Assembly (NCBI RefSeq): GCF_000264905.1
Contig: NW_006763132.1
Location: 2,792,023-2,856,022 of the forward strand
Origin: Stereum hirsutum FP-91666 SS1
Taxonomy: Eukaryota; Basidiomycota; Agaricomycetes; Russulales; Stereaceae
DNA length: 64,000 bases
Direction: 5' to 3'
Below the pieces are notes generated by a model, which searched no databases, had not been told where the DNA came from, and saw only the letters and a list, made by a program, of their open reading frames with translations. Made by a program: the position numbers and the translations under genes. Shown piece by piece: positions 37,411 to 49,468 of the stretch. Position 1 is the stretch's first letter; each line of letters starts with the position of its first letter.

Positions 37411-40400
37411 CTAGGACCTGTTCCTCGCGTAGACCTCCTTCAACTGCTTCAATGCCGTCTATGCCAGCGTAAACATGTCAGTGAACCGACGTGATGGAGA
37501 CATGAGAGAAGAAGATCAAACGAACCTCGTAGAATGGTACGATGCCTTCGAGGAGCTTGTCGCTGACCCTCATCCTCTTCACTTTCTCCAGATGTCCGGC
37601 AGTTTTCATCATCTCCTTGAAATACCGCGCCTATCGTGTCGTATTGTCGGTAGCATTCGTATCCAATCCAAAAGTATGCCCAACGTTTTGGTCGGCATCA
37701 TAGATCGCACAATTGTCGTTCCACCATACCACGCCACGCCACACCATCCACATCATGCCCGACAGTCGATCGATTAGTGCACCCGGTCCACGACATCATG
37801 TGGCGTTCGTGTTGGAAGTCGATGTTTGGTGGAGGATGCCAGACAAGGTCATCCCATCGTAGGTTACACGCCACGCCACATCAGTATCCGAAGCCATACC
37901 CACGATGGCATGATGTCAAGATCATGCATATCGGCCCCACGCGTGCATGTTCCGTTTGTAGTCCATTAGAGAGATGTCGAGACCGGTAGGCGTATCGATA
38001 TGGAAAAGGTCCATGGGGTGGGAGCGATAGTGGCGTCCATATGATGTTCGTTTTTGTGGCGTTAGAATGAAAGGAAGGTGGGAGTCGCAATTGCAGTCGT
38101 GGTCGCAGTCGTGCACATAAGCATCATGAATGAATGAAAAGAGAAAGCAAGAAGGAGATAATCCAGTCAGCACGATCATTCGATGTACAACGAGAGAACA
38201 AAACAGAGTCAAAATGACTCATCGAGCGTGTGACGAAAATATCGACAATAGTTCCCGCATCGAGTCGGGTGTACAAAGATGGGCAGGATGGGTCTGATGG
38301 GTCTTGGGCCACACGCGCTCCTGAGAATGAGCACAGCGGGCCCATTTTCGCGAATGATTTTGACTCGATGGACCACCATCACAAAGCACGGGTGAAGACT
38401 CGATTGAGAAATGATGACGACTGCTGGACGGCATCGACATCCCAGGCTCAGTCAGCGTGATGCCCCGTGAGTGCGACACGAGCGTTAGGAAAGATCTCAA
38501 TGGGTAACCTCGAGTCAGTACCAGCGCTCCGAGCTCAGTATGACCCAGGCAGAACTAACCATGGAGACCGAGGGAAAGAAAAGACAGAAAGAAAAAGAAA
38601 ACGGAACGCACCTCTTGCTCCTCGACCAAAGTCCATGCGTCGCCGTCCCTTCCCGCACGCGCCGTTCTCCCCACCCGATGCACGTATTTCCTAATATCCA
38701 CCGGCGCGTCGTAACTTACGACATGTTGCACGATGCTGATGTCGATACCTCGCGATACAAGGTCGGAGCAAACAAGGCTATTTTTTGTGTAGGGACATTG
38801 AACCGTTAGATACGGGTGAATGAACCGCTGTGCAAAGACAAAGGATAGGATATGTGGGACGTACATATCAACTGTCCCGTCCCTCAACTTCTCCAACAGC
38901 CCTCTCCGCTCAGCGGCTCCCAAATCGCTCGAATAAGCCTTGACCACGACTTCCCTCGCATCTTGCCCCGAACGATCCACGTCCATAGACGATTGCGATT
39001 GCGCCTGAATCCGCGCGCGCTCAAAGAACTGGAAAAGCCTCACGAGCCTGCCAGTCGACTCTGCCGACTTCGTGAACACGAGTGCATTTTTGACGTTATG
39101 AGCGTGTACGAGGTGGAAGAGCATGAGCGGTTTTTGTGAGGAGGGGACGACGAGCATGTGTTCCTATTGAGCCGTCAAATACCAGTCAGCATTGACGATA
39201 CTTACGATATGCACGAGATATCAGAGAGGGCAGGCAAGCCGAACAGACATACCGTCAACGTCGCAGGCATACTAAACCTCTCCATCACCACGCCCAACAC
39301 GCCTTCTCCCTCTCCTTCGACACGGCGCTCACCGTCACCCTCAATCGCCTCGGACTGACGTTCACCTCCAGCTTCACCGACACCAACATTCGCTTGTCCT
39401 TGTACGACGATATATTTCGCATCCCTCAACTCCAAAGCTTTGATCTTTCCCGGATCGCTCATCAATGTAGCTGAAAATAGGAGTTTTTGGCATGATGATT
39501 CGCGAGGGGTGTCGATGTCGGTTATCACTGGTCCGCGGTGTGCGTCTAATTCCACAGAGGTAGAGTGAGAGGAAGAGGTAACACTGGCAAAGCTAGGCGG
39601 GCGGAGGAGATGAAGAAATGAGGGTGAGAGTGCGTCGGGGTAGGGAATGTCGATGCCGTTGTCTTGAGGTACGGTGAACGATCCTGATGTTGAGGCAGGG
39701 GCAGAGGGGTCATGAGTGGGTACAGGTGGAGGTCGGGTTGCTGCAAGGACTTGGGCGAGCCAATCTTGGAATGACTGGGCTAGGAGCCGGTCAGCTTCAT
39801 CAATTACCTGTACGGATGGATCCACAGTCAGACGCCAAAAATTCAGCCCATCAATGTAGGAGAAAGAATTCGGTAGAGCATAACGTACCAAGAATCGTAA
39901 ATGTTGCAACGAGAAATTTGGCGTCCCGTTCAGGTGGTCGATTAGTCTCCCGGGCGTACAAATCAGAACATCGACTTTACTCGAGCCACCTTGCAGACTA
40001 CATTTGATTTCCCATCGCAAAATTCGTCAACATATACCAACCGTCCTCGCTCGGACAGGGGAAGAACGAATACGCACTGTGCTGACTTATCCGCGACGAG
40101 TTGATTCTGCTCATGCGCGAAGGAATGCTGACCTGTCGCCGTGCCGATCTGTTCAGCATTCATTAGCGAATGTAGTGAACGCGAGAGATGGTGGTAGTAC
40201 TTTTAAGCCTCTTCCTTTGCCTATAGCTTCGAAGGTCTCTCTGACCTGGGTCACCAAGTCTCTTGTAGGGAGAACGATGAGTGCTCGGAGTCGAGTTACA
40301 ATTCGTGCAGACAGAATCTAGTAATGTTAGTGAGAATTAGCAAGTATAAGGATATGATGCGGGTGTGGCGTGTGGGTAGAGATGTAACTGAATATGTATA

Positions 40401-41537
40401 CCTCGATGATAGGAAGAACGTATGCAAGAGTTTTACCGCTCCCAGTGGGTGCGGAAACGCATATGTCCTGCGGAGGATCGTACGGAAGATATAATGAACG
40501 TTTGAAAGGACCGGAAGGAAGTAGGAGTGGAAGGAGCGTCGTCTGCACTGAAACGTCAAGCAGAAGAAGCATCGTATATCCAGCGTTTAGCCACGGCCAC
40601 ACGAAGAGAAGTCCGGTATAGTGAGAGAAAACGCACCAGCAAACAGCTCTTCGATCCCCAGCTCCTTCAGTCTGCTCCTCGTCTTCAAAGCCAGCCCTGT
40701 CTGCGCATCTTTATCCCCTTCGTCCTCCTCGAACGAAAGGGGGGTCGAAATTGAGGGTTCAACAAGTTGTGCACGCGCGAGTGCTCTGTCGAGACCCTGG
40801 GACGCAAGCTCTGATTTTAACGGTGCGTTTGGTTGAGTAGGGAGCGGGAAGGATGGAATTGAGCTGGGAGGTGGCGGTGATGGTGTGCGTATCCGTTGCA
40901 CTTTTAGTGAAGGAGAAGATTGAATATGAGATGGCGGCGGTGAACGCGAAGGAGATTTTGAGGGCGAGTGACGAGGATGTGTGGATGTCGGCGCTGCTTG
41001 TGATGATACGGGACCGGGAGAAAGACTGAGTTTTCGACGTTTGCGAGGACGAGGCAGATCTTCATTCAATTTGACGGGGATTTCGTCGATGGTGATGGAA
41101 GCCTCAGCCCTGGCCTTTCGCTTCTGCTCTTTTTTCTCCGTCTTCTCCCTCTTGCGCTTCGCCTTCTCGTCCACAACTAATTCTTCCACATTCCCTCCGA
41201 GCTCTTCATCCTCAGCCAAATTTATAGCCTGACCCTTCCCAACCACGTCTCCTTCATTGAGGTTCCCATATTCCGCCTCCTCATCTTCACTGTCCCCTTC
41301 GGCTTCTCCTGCCTTCGTTCGGCCTCCCGGGACTGTGGTAGACTTTCGTTTCTTGCGACGGTCACGCTTGGCTTTTAGGTAGCGTTGTTTCGCTTTGGTT
41401 TTTCCCTACAATGGAAAAAGCAGGGAAGGAGAAATTTACAAACGATGCGTTAGTTCATGTATAGTTAACCGCGTAAAGGATAGAAAGGGGCGGACTTTGG
41501 CTGCATCCACGGCCGCTGGGGCTACCGGGGTGGTCAT
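37411..41537 (-). CDS. DBP6: DEAD-box ATP-dependent RNA helicase Dbp6/DDX51, 808 aa
   Basis: Eleven exons (41537-41496, 41405-40637, 40547-40402, 40317-40201, 40148-40078, 39997-39889, 39807-39253, 39163-38865, 38777-38612, 37630-37526, 37458-37411) give 808 aa. Dbp6 acts in early 60S ribosome assembly in the nucleolus. Motifs: a Lys/Arg-rich N-terminus with a basic coiled region; [14 protein letters not shown]; motif [43 protein letters not shown] (DEAD written D-E-A-D); motif [32 protein letters not shown]; and [16 protein letters not shown] Ser/Pro-rich insert sits after DEAD. The C-terminus ([18 protein letters not shown] ... ALKQLKEV) matches the DDX51 tail and is reached only across a 981-nt intron. 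The start is the ATG of [14 protein letters not shown]. It is divergent from Argonaute. Confidence 0.94.
37631..38611 (-). other. 981-nt intron in the Dbp6 gene
   Basis: The donor is GTGCGT directly after the codons for LVEEQE and the acceptor ends CGATAG before ARYFKEMM, phase 0 on both sides. Almost all other introns in the window are 45-120 nt. It contains short CCACGC-type repeats (37727-37751, 37868-37877). I looked for a box C/D snoRNA and for an overlapping gene and found no convincing one. Confidence 0.7.
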
Positions 41538-42097
41538 GAGGGTAACGGAATCTAGCTTTCTTTAGCCTCGATTCTTCTTTCCTCTTGCGAGTCCGCCTGG
41601 TCAAAGTGTCCGGGCTTTCAAAAAAAGGAAACGATAAATGTTGTAGAAACGCTGAAGCACGCTGGTCGTGGTCAAGCGCAAGGATCGTCTGTGCCTCGGA
41701 AGATTCCGCTTTGCTTCAACCTCTTCAACTCAGGTATGATACGGCTTTCTTTCTTTCATGTCTCTTTTCTCTTTGGCCTTTGAACATATTTCTCGTGCTA
41801 AGCCACACGAACTCTTTATCCTTGTCACCTGTGCGCCTTCCTTTCACTGAAGAAAGTTCACCGGACCGTAGTCACACTAAGCTGCATCAGACTCGAGGCC
41901 TCGATTATTATGCGGAGAGTGGGAACAAAGTTAAACAAAGGCACGGCTGATATGCTGTGGCGTGTGAATTTTGCATAATTGAACGAGTTGTTGTGGCGGC
42001 GATCACTATAAAGTTCGACCTTCACCGTCCCTTCGTCCTTTGCTTTCTTTACTTCCACCTCTTCGACACATTCACATTCTCTGCGTATCATATCCAT
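41538..42097. promoter_or_regulatory. Divergent promoter region, Dbp6 / Argonaute, with TATA box
   Basis: About 560 bases between divergent ATGs. On the Argonaute side a clear TATAAA stands at 42007-42012, 86-91 bases before the ATG, followed by a C/T-rich stretch typical of fungal transcription starts. No TATA box is obvious for the helicase. No other gene is seen. Confidence 0.6.
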
Positions 42098-45000
42098 ATG
42101 GCTGGCCGAGGTAATCCCCGTGGGCGGGGACGAGGTGGTCCTGGTGCTGGTGGTCCTGGAGGAGGAGGAGGAGGAGGACAAGGTCGTGGTGGTGCTGGTG
42201 GAGGAGGTCGTGGTCGTGGTGGTCCGCGGGGTGGCGCGCCCGGTCGAGGTGGATCTACAGTCGCTGGCTCAACCATCAGTATCGCTTCGCATGTCGAGGC
42301 TGTCGGCATCAAGAGACCAGGGTTCGGTCTACAGGGCCGACCATTGGAGGTCCACACGAATCATTTCGAGTGTTCCACTCCTGAGGGAATAATACATCAT
42401 TATGACGGTCTGTTTTTTGTATTGTGCTATGCTATCCATTCACATCGTCCTTACATCTTGCTCCTATGCGTATTGTGATCAGTGGGTCAGTGCAGTTGTC
42501 CTTCTTGCTCTTAATTTGTATCGATACTGATCGTCTCTACAGTCATCTCTCCTTCCGAGAAAACTTTACCAGCCCGTGTAAACTTCGAAATCATCAAGAT
42601 CATGCAGACCGCAGTTGCGCCCAATGTGTTTACTCCTCGCGGAGCATATGACGGTCGCAAAAATTTGTTCTCGTCCACCAAATATTCTTTCGGTAACTCC
42701 GCAGAGGTAGTTTCTTTAATCTCTTCAAGCACTCCTTTATCCTTATTCAGTTGTGCTGCGTCAGTTCTCTGTATGTCTTGCCACACAATCGTCTCAGGCT
42801 CCCCCACCCAGGGAAGGGAGCAGAGGTCCAAAGGTCTACAAGGTGTATATCTTCCCTGACCTCGGTCTTGAGCGCATTGCTGATACTTCCTGCAGGTCAA
42901 GTTAACCCATGTAGCCGAGATCAATCCAGAGTGAGGATACTTTCGAATGTATTTCCCTATCCGTCTACTGATGATTCCCTGCGTCTCCCTAGGGTGTTGT
43001 CTCGTTTCCTAGATGGCCAACAGACGCATGACAACGAGGTTCTGACTGCTATCACGGTTCGTTCACTCTTTTTGATTTCTTTTACTCAGCTTAAGAGTTT
43101 CTTTCACTCGCCCTTTAGTCCCTGAACGTGGCTGTTCGAATGGAGGTAATTCACCTACTCCTAGTCTATGTGCAGGTATCTTCCTGTTGCTAATTCTACT
43201 CCAGCCAAATCTCAGATATCCCTTCAATGTTCGCTCGTTCTTCACTCCGGAAGGGAAGAGGGACATCGGTGGAGGCATTGAGGTACGTCGCATCTTATCG
43301 CATACTCAACACGAGTATCTCCGACGTTAACATTGCATCAACCACTCAGCTTTGGAGAGGATACTTCCAATCCGTCCGGCCATCTATCGGCCGTATGCTC
43401 ATCAACCTTGATATCACGTATGAACCTCTCCGTCTTTACTTTGCTCTCTCCGACCAATCCTAATTAATACCTTCGCAGCACGGGTGCGTTCTTCAAGTCG
43501 GGGCCGCTTCTGACTGTGTGCCTCGACTTTATGAACGCCGGACGAGATCCGAACGTTTTTTCCCCAAGGAGAGGCTTCACAGATCGGATGGCCAGAGAGT
43601 TAAAGCGGTTCCTTTTGGGTGTCAGGATCACCACTCCGCACAGGCCGGATGCGGCACCTCGAGGAATCCGTGGAGTGTCGATAGCCGGAGCGAACGACTT
43701 GAGGTTTACTGGAGCTGATGGCAGGCCGATAACGGTCGCTCGATACTTTCAGACTGTCCTCAATCGGCCTCTGCAATTCCCGGATGTCGTTTGCGTTGAG
43801 GTAAGGCATTGACCTCCCTCTTTTACTTAAGGGTCGCCTTGCGCGGTTGTTGAATAGATGGTGATTTTGCAGCTGGGTACAAGTGCTCTAATGCCTCTCG
43901 AGCTCTGTGTTGTTCATGCCGGCCAGCTAATGAACATGAAGAAGATACCTGACGCGAAAACTTCCGAGGTCGTCAGCTTTGCCACGCAGTTCCCGCAACA
44001 ACGGCTTGACAGTATCCGTCACGGCCTCTCCGTGAGTTGTTATCTGTAGTTGCGGTGATCTTGTCTTATATTGGTACTTACATCGTTCGCATCACGCTTT
44101 GTAGGTGCTTGCCTATGGACAGTCGGACTACGTTCGCCAGTTTGGTATCACCGTGAAGACGAGTAATGAGACAATCCAGGGTCGTGTCCTCAATGCTCCG
44201 ACTCTTAGATATCACGCGAGTAGCAGGCAACCTACGATCGTAAGTCTCTTGCGTGCTGTCCTTTTCTCCGAGGGATCTCTGACACTTCGAGCTCTCTGCA
44301 GCAACCAAGAGATGGTGCATGGAATATGCGAGTGCAGGAATATTGTGTTCCGTGAGACAACCTGCTGACCATGTTACAATAGGATCGATAAGAAGGTCTA
44401 TAAGCCTGGAACCGAGGTAGCTCGTTGGGTCGTCGTAATCTTCGAACAGGAGAGGAGGTTCGGACAGCAAATTGCGGAGGAAATGATCAGTGGCTTTGTC
44501 AGTGCGTGCCGTGCCGTAGGTGGGTGCCGTTCCCTGTTTTCGCGTCTACTGTCTGTGTTCGTCTAACTCAGGATTAATATCGCGTTTTCTTATGATAGGG
44601 CTGACAATCGCTGACCGCCCTGTTCATATTCAATACGGCAATCCCCAAGCAGTTGTTTCGCAGGTATACATGCCCGATGTTTCTGCCTGTCTGTTGGTTG
44701 TTTAACCATTTGTTTCAGTCTCTCAAGGCAGCAGGACAGGCTTGTGCCCAGAAGGCCAAGGCCCATCCCCAGGTCCGTCGAGCCTCCTTTTACCCCTTCA
44801 ATGCTGTTTTAATCTCAATATAATACTATCTTCAGCTTATGGTTATCATCCTTCCCGAGGCAGGGAATGCAGAGATTTACCGTGCCGTCAAGCAGTGAGT
44901 TTCTGTGTCATTTCGCCGGGACCCATTATTCATTTGCGGGTTGCACAGCTTTGGTGACTGCGTGGCTGGTGTCACTACGCAATGCATGAAGAGTGCCAAG

Positions 45001-46696
45001 TGCTCCCGAGCAAAAGTATGTGTTGCGTCCTTCATTATCGACAATATCAAATACTAACATTTACTTGTACTTCAGGCCCAGTACTATGCCAACGTCATCC
45101 TGAAGTAGGCTTCTACCTGACCTTTAAACATGTTTCACCCGTTGATTATATCTTTTAGGCTCAATGTCAAGCTTGGAGGAGTGAACGCCATCCCAGACGC
45201 ACGCTCTGCCGTCGATCTGTCGGACCCTAACGTATACCCTCTTCGTCTTCAATGTTATTTCCTATCTCTGATATTCCGAATATTTTTCTTCCACAGATGC
45301 CGACGCTTGTGATGGGTGCGTTCTGGTCTCATCTTCCGTCATTTTCTAGGCGTGCGGTGGTTGACTAAATGTTGCACAGGTGCCGATGCCATTCATCCCG
45401 CCCCGGGCTCTCTGGATCGTCCATCCTTCACAGCGGTTGTCGGCAATGTTGACACCGAAGCTGCCAAGTACATTGCTACGATTGAAGTGCAGGCTTCACG
45501 CGAGGAGATGATCACTTCTTTGCAGAAGATGGCCAAGGTAAGCATTTGTCGTATATCGTTGGCATCTAACCTTGATAACTGTTCAACTAAACCCTGATTC
45601 GCCTCCCAGCACGTCTTGGAAATGTACATGACATATCGCAGGATGGTCGAAAAGAAGGCGAATCCAGCTCCGAAGCGCATCATTTTCTATCGAGGTAAGA
45701 CTCTAATTACATGTCTCGATTGTCTTTAGTACTTCAACTAACATCGCCTTTCTAGATGGTGTTTCCGAGGGACAATTCCGTCATGTCATTGAGCGAGGTA
45801 CGTTATTCCTGTCAGCTGCGATTCCTTTCTTACCCTGCTCACTTCACGTTCCATGTCCGCATAGAACTGCCACTTCTCCAAGGTCCGTGGTTGTATGATC
45901 AGGATTCACCCTTGAACCATGCTGACACTGCAACAAAATCTAGCCGCTTGTGCAGAGCTGAAAATCAACCCCAAGATCACGATCATTGTTGTCGGAAAGA
46001 GACATCATGTCAGGTTCTTCCCGAGGAGCGAGAACGAGGGCGACAGGAAGAGTAAGAACTGCCCTGCTGGGCTCGTCATTGACCGCGCGATCGTCAACCC
46101 CGTCGAGTTTGACTTCTACCTCCAAGTATGTATTAGTCTTTAACTTTACTCTTTCTCTTACGACCAAAGTCTTACAAGTGCTTCGTTGTTGATTTGGTTT
46201 TGTCAGTCACACGGCGGTATCCTGGGTACAAGCAGGTCTGCACATTATAATGTTCTCCACGACGAGAACAAGTTCACGTATGTGATATTCCGTTTACTTT
46301 ACACAAAGGCTTGCCCTCTGACTCGATTTCTCACAATTTCCAGTGCCGATGGGATCCAGTCCTTGTCATTCGCGCTCTGTCATGTATACGCGCGAGCCAC
46401 TCGCTCCGTGTCCATCCCAGCGCCGGTCTACTGTAAGCACTCACGCTTTCCTCTTCCCTTCTCTTGTTCCACTCTGAACTCATCTCCACCCGATGTTGTT
46501 TCCTATCGCTATCATAACAGACGCCGACATCGTGTGTTCTCGCGCAAAGCACCACTACGACCCCGAGGGCGGTCTTGATCTGACTGGAGAGTCGGACACG
46601 GCGACGAACACTGATCAGACCGCCATCCTTGAGCGATTCCGCGCGGCTTTCAAGCCGTTGCATGCGAGTCAGGGGAGGGTAATGTACTTCTGTTAA
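42098..46696 (+). CDS. Argonaute protein with complete slicer tetrad, 929 aa
   Basis: Twenty-eight exons join in frame to 929 aa (first 42098-42407, last 46521-46696). Argonaute binds small RNAs and silences matching transcripts (RNAi/quelling). The N-terminal 60 residues are an RGG/GGRG low-complexity tract. Then come the N domain ([10 protein letters not shown] ... [11 protein letters not shown]), linker, PAZ (around residues 255-420), MID and PIWI. The PIWI catalytic set appears whole: Asp about 659 in MGADAIHP, the Glu finger in SREEMITSL, Asp about 738 in [10 protein letters not shown] and His about 883 in SRAKHHYD, plus KRHHVRFFP and [17 protein letters not shown]. It ends MYFC, as Argonautes end in MYF-plus-one-residue. 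One intron (44328-44382) has a GC donor. Start: first ATG after the TATA box. Call firm. Confidence 0.95.
44328..44382 (+). other. GC-AG intron in the Argonaute gene (55 nt)
   Basis: Exon end TGGAATAT, donor GCGAGT, branch-like CTGAC at 44364-44368, acceptor CAATAG. Splicing here yields [14 protein letters not shown], matching the conserved WNM-x-(D/N)KK string at the start of the MID domain. The only GT donor in the right phase (44351) would leave a 32-nt intron and insert seven residues in that motif. Reading through hits a stop. Confidence 0.8.
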
Positions 46697-49468
46697 AGTC
46701 GGCCATGACCTTCTGTGCTGTGCTACTGTCGCCGCTGATACAGGATTGGCGCTATCCTCTCACACCGTCACTCAATGCCTCTGAACGACATGTACTATGA
46801 CTCGCTGCCTTTGATCCACAAATTTTGTCTCTCACGAACTGTCTTTTCCAATTTATGCCTCTCGTTTCTACGTATCTGCCACAATGAATACCCTCACTTC
46901 TGAAGCCAGTTCCCATATCGACTCTTTCTCCAACTTCACCATTGCCATGCTTCCTCTCACATACTTGTCGCAACTCTTCTGAAGATCACCGTTACTTACT
47001 TGCTCGCTCATCATCCCGTACGATCCTGTTACGTGTGCTACCATGCTGACGAAGTCCCGGATATGGATACTTGCTGCTCTGAAATGCAATACTGTTGTGT
47101 ATATTTATATATTTGCTCGAGAATGCGCAAGTCAAATAGTGGTCAAAGTGCGAAGTCACGCACACCTCATCGCGATCAATATTGTAAGCTGGTGGCTGCC
47201 AATGCCCGAAAGTCCATAGTAATACTATCCAAATCCTGCACCACCGTCGCGTTTTCGGGATCTTCCTCACTCAATATCTGCCTTCACAGTGGCCGCATAT
47301 GGTTGTAGACCTCGATTCTGTCCTATAAGTGCTTGTGCCACCGAAGATAGTAGTGGGTGGATTTGACCAGGTCCGTTGGGATCAATCGTTCCTTTGGATA
47401 TGCGTACAATGATGAGCGTGGAAGGTTGCCCGTGCTTTACGCCTATACCCAGCGTCGTTCACGAGTGATGAAGGAAGTTTGGAACGAACTGAAACAAAGA
47501 GGACGATCCGACATGAATCGTCTGCAATGGGATGACGTGAACATAAGGGATACGTGAATGGCGAGTTCGACAATGCTCAATCTTCCTCGAGAATGATGGA
47601 CTAATGAGGACCTAGTCAGGAGGATTCGGCTGGCTCATAAGTCTAGGAAAGGAGCGTAGAGTTCAACAATGGGTGAGGACGACCTCAATTGTAGATTTCT
47701 TGAAGTACAGTACTGCACTCCGAATGACACTTCCCCGGCGACGGAATCGCATTGCAAATAAGTCTCTTGACGTTCGTTTACGAGGATCTTGATGAGGCTG
47801 CGATATATGGCAGTGAATGAAATCGGTACCAGATATCACCGTGGAACAGAAAGACAAAATTGGTGAGAGACAGAGATGTCTCACGACCTCTCACGACTGA
47901 GTTCCCGATCTAGGGCAGAAGCCGAGCGTTGTTTCTTCCTCTTGACGAGATAAATGCTTGATAGCAGTATGAGCTGAAAACCATGCGATAATCTGGACAT
48001 GTCGACCAAGTGTCACGGTTGGCACATCAGACGACGCTGGCTTCGAACTTTACTAGCCTGAGGTCCCAATTGCAAAGAATGGTCACGAGCAAGGAAGAGA
48101 GCATGGTACCCTGCCTCAACTTCAAAATAAAAGGTCTCTGTAATTGAGTCGTACAGTTTCCGTGCCAGCGTATTGATGAACGAAAGGGTCAGGGATACAG
48201 TAAGCAGTAATGCAGACGGGAATTGTGGTCAAGTTTCGAACACGAGCGCTTGTCGCACACCGCACGCTCAATGACGGGAAAGCGGGCCGCGGAGATTCAA
48301 TTCTGCAGTTGCTGTGTGCTGTCACTGCTGTGGCGATTCCGCGAACAATACCGATGGCCCTCCTTGGTCCTCCTTTTACCTGCTACCAGACATTCCCCTA
48401 CGATTCGCAGTCAAGGACAAAAATGCTGTAAGTAAAATATCTGTGCTTTTTCTGTCCTTTGTCCAGCTTCTACTTGGTGATAAAACCCAAAGCGACCCCT
48501 TGTTACAGTGACTCTGAATCAACTTCAATTGTTGACGTTTCGGCCCTCTTGAAGTTGCTATGGCGGTAATAACAGTAATTGATACGGATTCGGGCTTTGA
48601 AATACCAAAAAGTCAAAGCTGAAAATCCCGTGTCGCGTATGTTACCGGACAAAACGTGGTGGTCGATTGGCTGTGCGTAACATGAACCGCCGCCTTGTAT
48701 ACAACGTCAGTATGTAGCACTTGATGTCCCTGTATTCGGTCGGCCATGCATCGCTTACCCTCGCATCTGTGGGTCCTTGGCGTGTACTATGAACACACTA
48801 GGAATGGTTAACTGAAAGAGAGTACCATTCAAAAACCTCTCGACCCCCTGCTGCGAAGGAGAGTAACTCTATCCTGATGCGGTCTTTCGGTTCTCTGCGA
48901 CGTGATAATGTATGCTGCACGGTTTGCATAGTTCGGAGACACAGCATCGCAAGCGGCTAAAGCTGTTCTATATTTAGAGTGATCTGCCATCGTTGACATG
49001 CAACGCCATCAACGAAGTTCGGCGCTTGGATCGTTCCGTTTGATGAGTCCATTTGGATTTGCCTCGAGCAAGACTGGAATGAGACTGACGTACACGGCCG
49101 TGTCTGAAGCAATGAAAAGTAACCTGATACTGATACACCTTTAATTCCTTTCCTTAAATAGACATGAACACACAAGATGAGACCCATAGTTGGGGCCATT
49201 GTTTGGATTCATTCGCACTGCCTCGAGATCATTGACAAGAGACAATGGCGAATTCGGAGTCAAATGAAGATATTGGCTGCCATCACATTTCGCCCAACAT
49301 CAACGCATCAGCGCTCATCGCGTATGCAGTGCAACAAGGTGTCTGCATTAATGTAGGCCGTGTCGCACCAAAGCCACGGCCCTGGCATCCGTGGCGTTTA
49401 TATAGCGGTCCCCACAAGCCAGGTCTCAAGCGCTCAAGACCCTAGTCGCGTCCCCCTTTCTCTTCATC
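46697..49468. other. 2.8-kb stretch with no recognisable gene
   Basis: Between the Argonaute stop and the aspartic protease start, both plus strand. Short frames only. No domain, repeat ends or RNA gene could be recognised. The final part holds the protease promoter. Confidence 0.45.
49398..49405 (+). promoter_or_regulatory. TATA box of the aspartic protease gene
   Basis: TTATATAG about 65 bases before the protease ATG (49469), followed by a CT-rich leader. Positional evidence. Confidence 0.5.

Noticed and set aside
38401..38470. Possible box C/D snoRNA in the long Dbp6 intron (ATGATGA at about 38411)
   Set aside because: The C-box-like string is on the strand opposite to the host gene, and no paired D box with terminal stem was found.
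42150..42230. GGA/GGT-rich tract as a microsatellite of its own
   Set aside because: It is in frame and codes the RGG/GGG N-terminus of Argonaute, so it is explained by the gene.
44351..44382. GT-AG intron of 32 nt in Argonaute starting at GTGAGA
   Set aside because: Too short for splicing in this genome and it inserts residues into the WNM-DKK motif; the GC-AG reading fits better.
46697..46983. Extension of Argonaute past 46696 by an intron starting at GTAATG, adding a frame to about 46982
   Set aside because: The reading that stops at 46696 ends MYFC, the usual Argonaute terminus; the extension has no family match.
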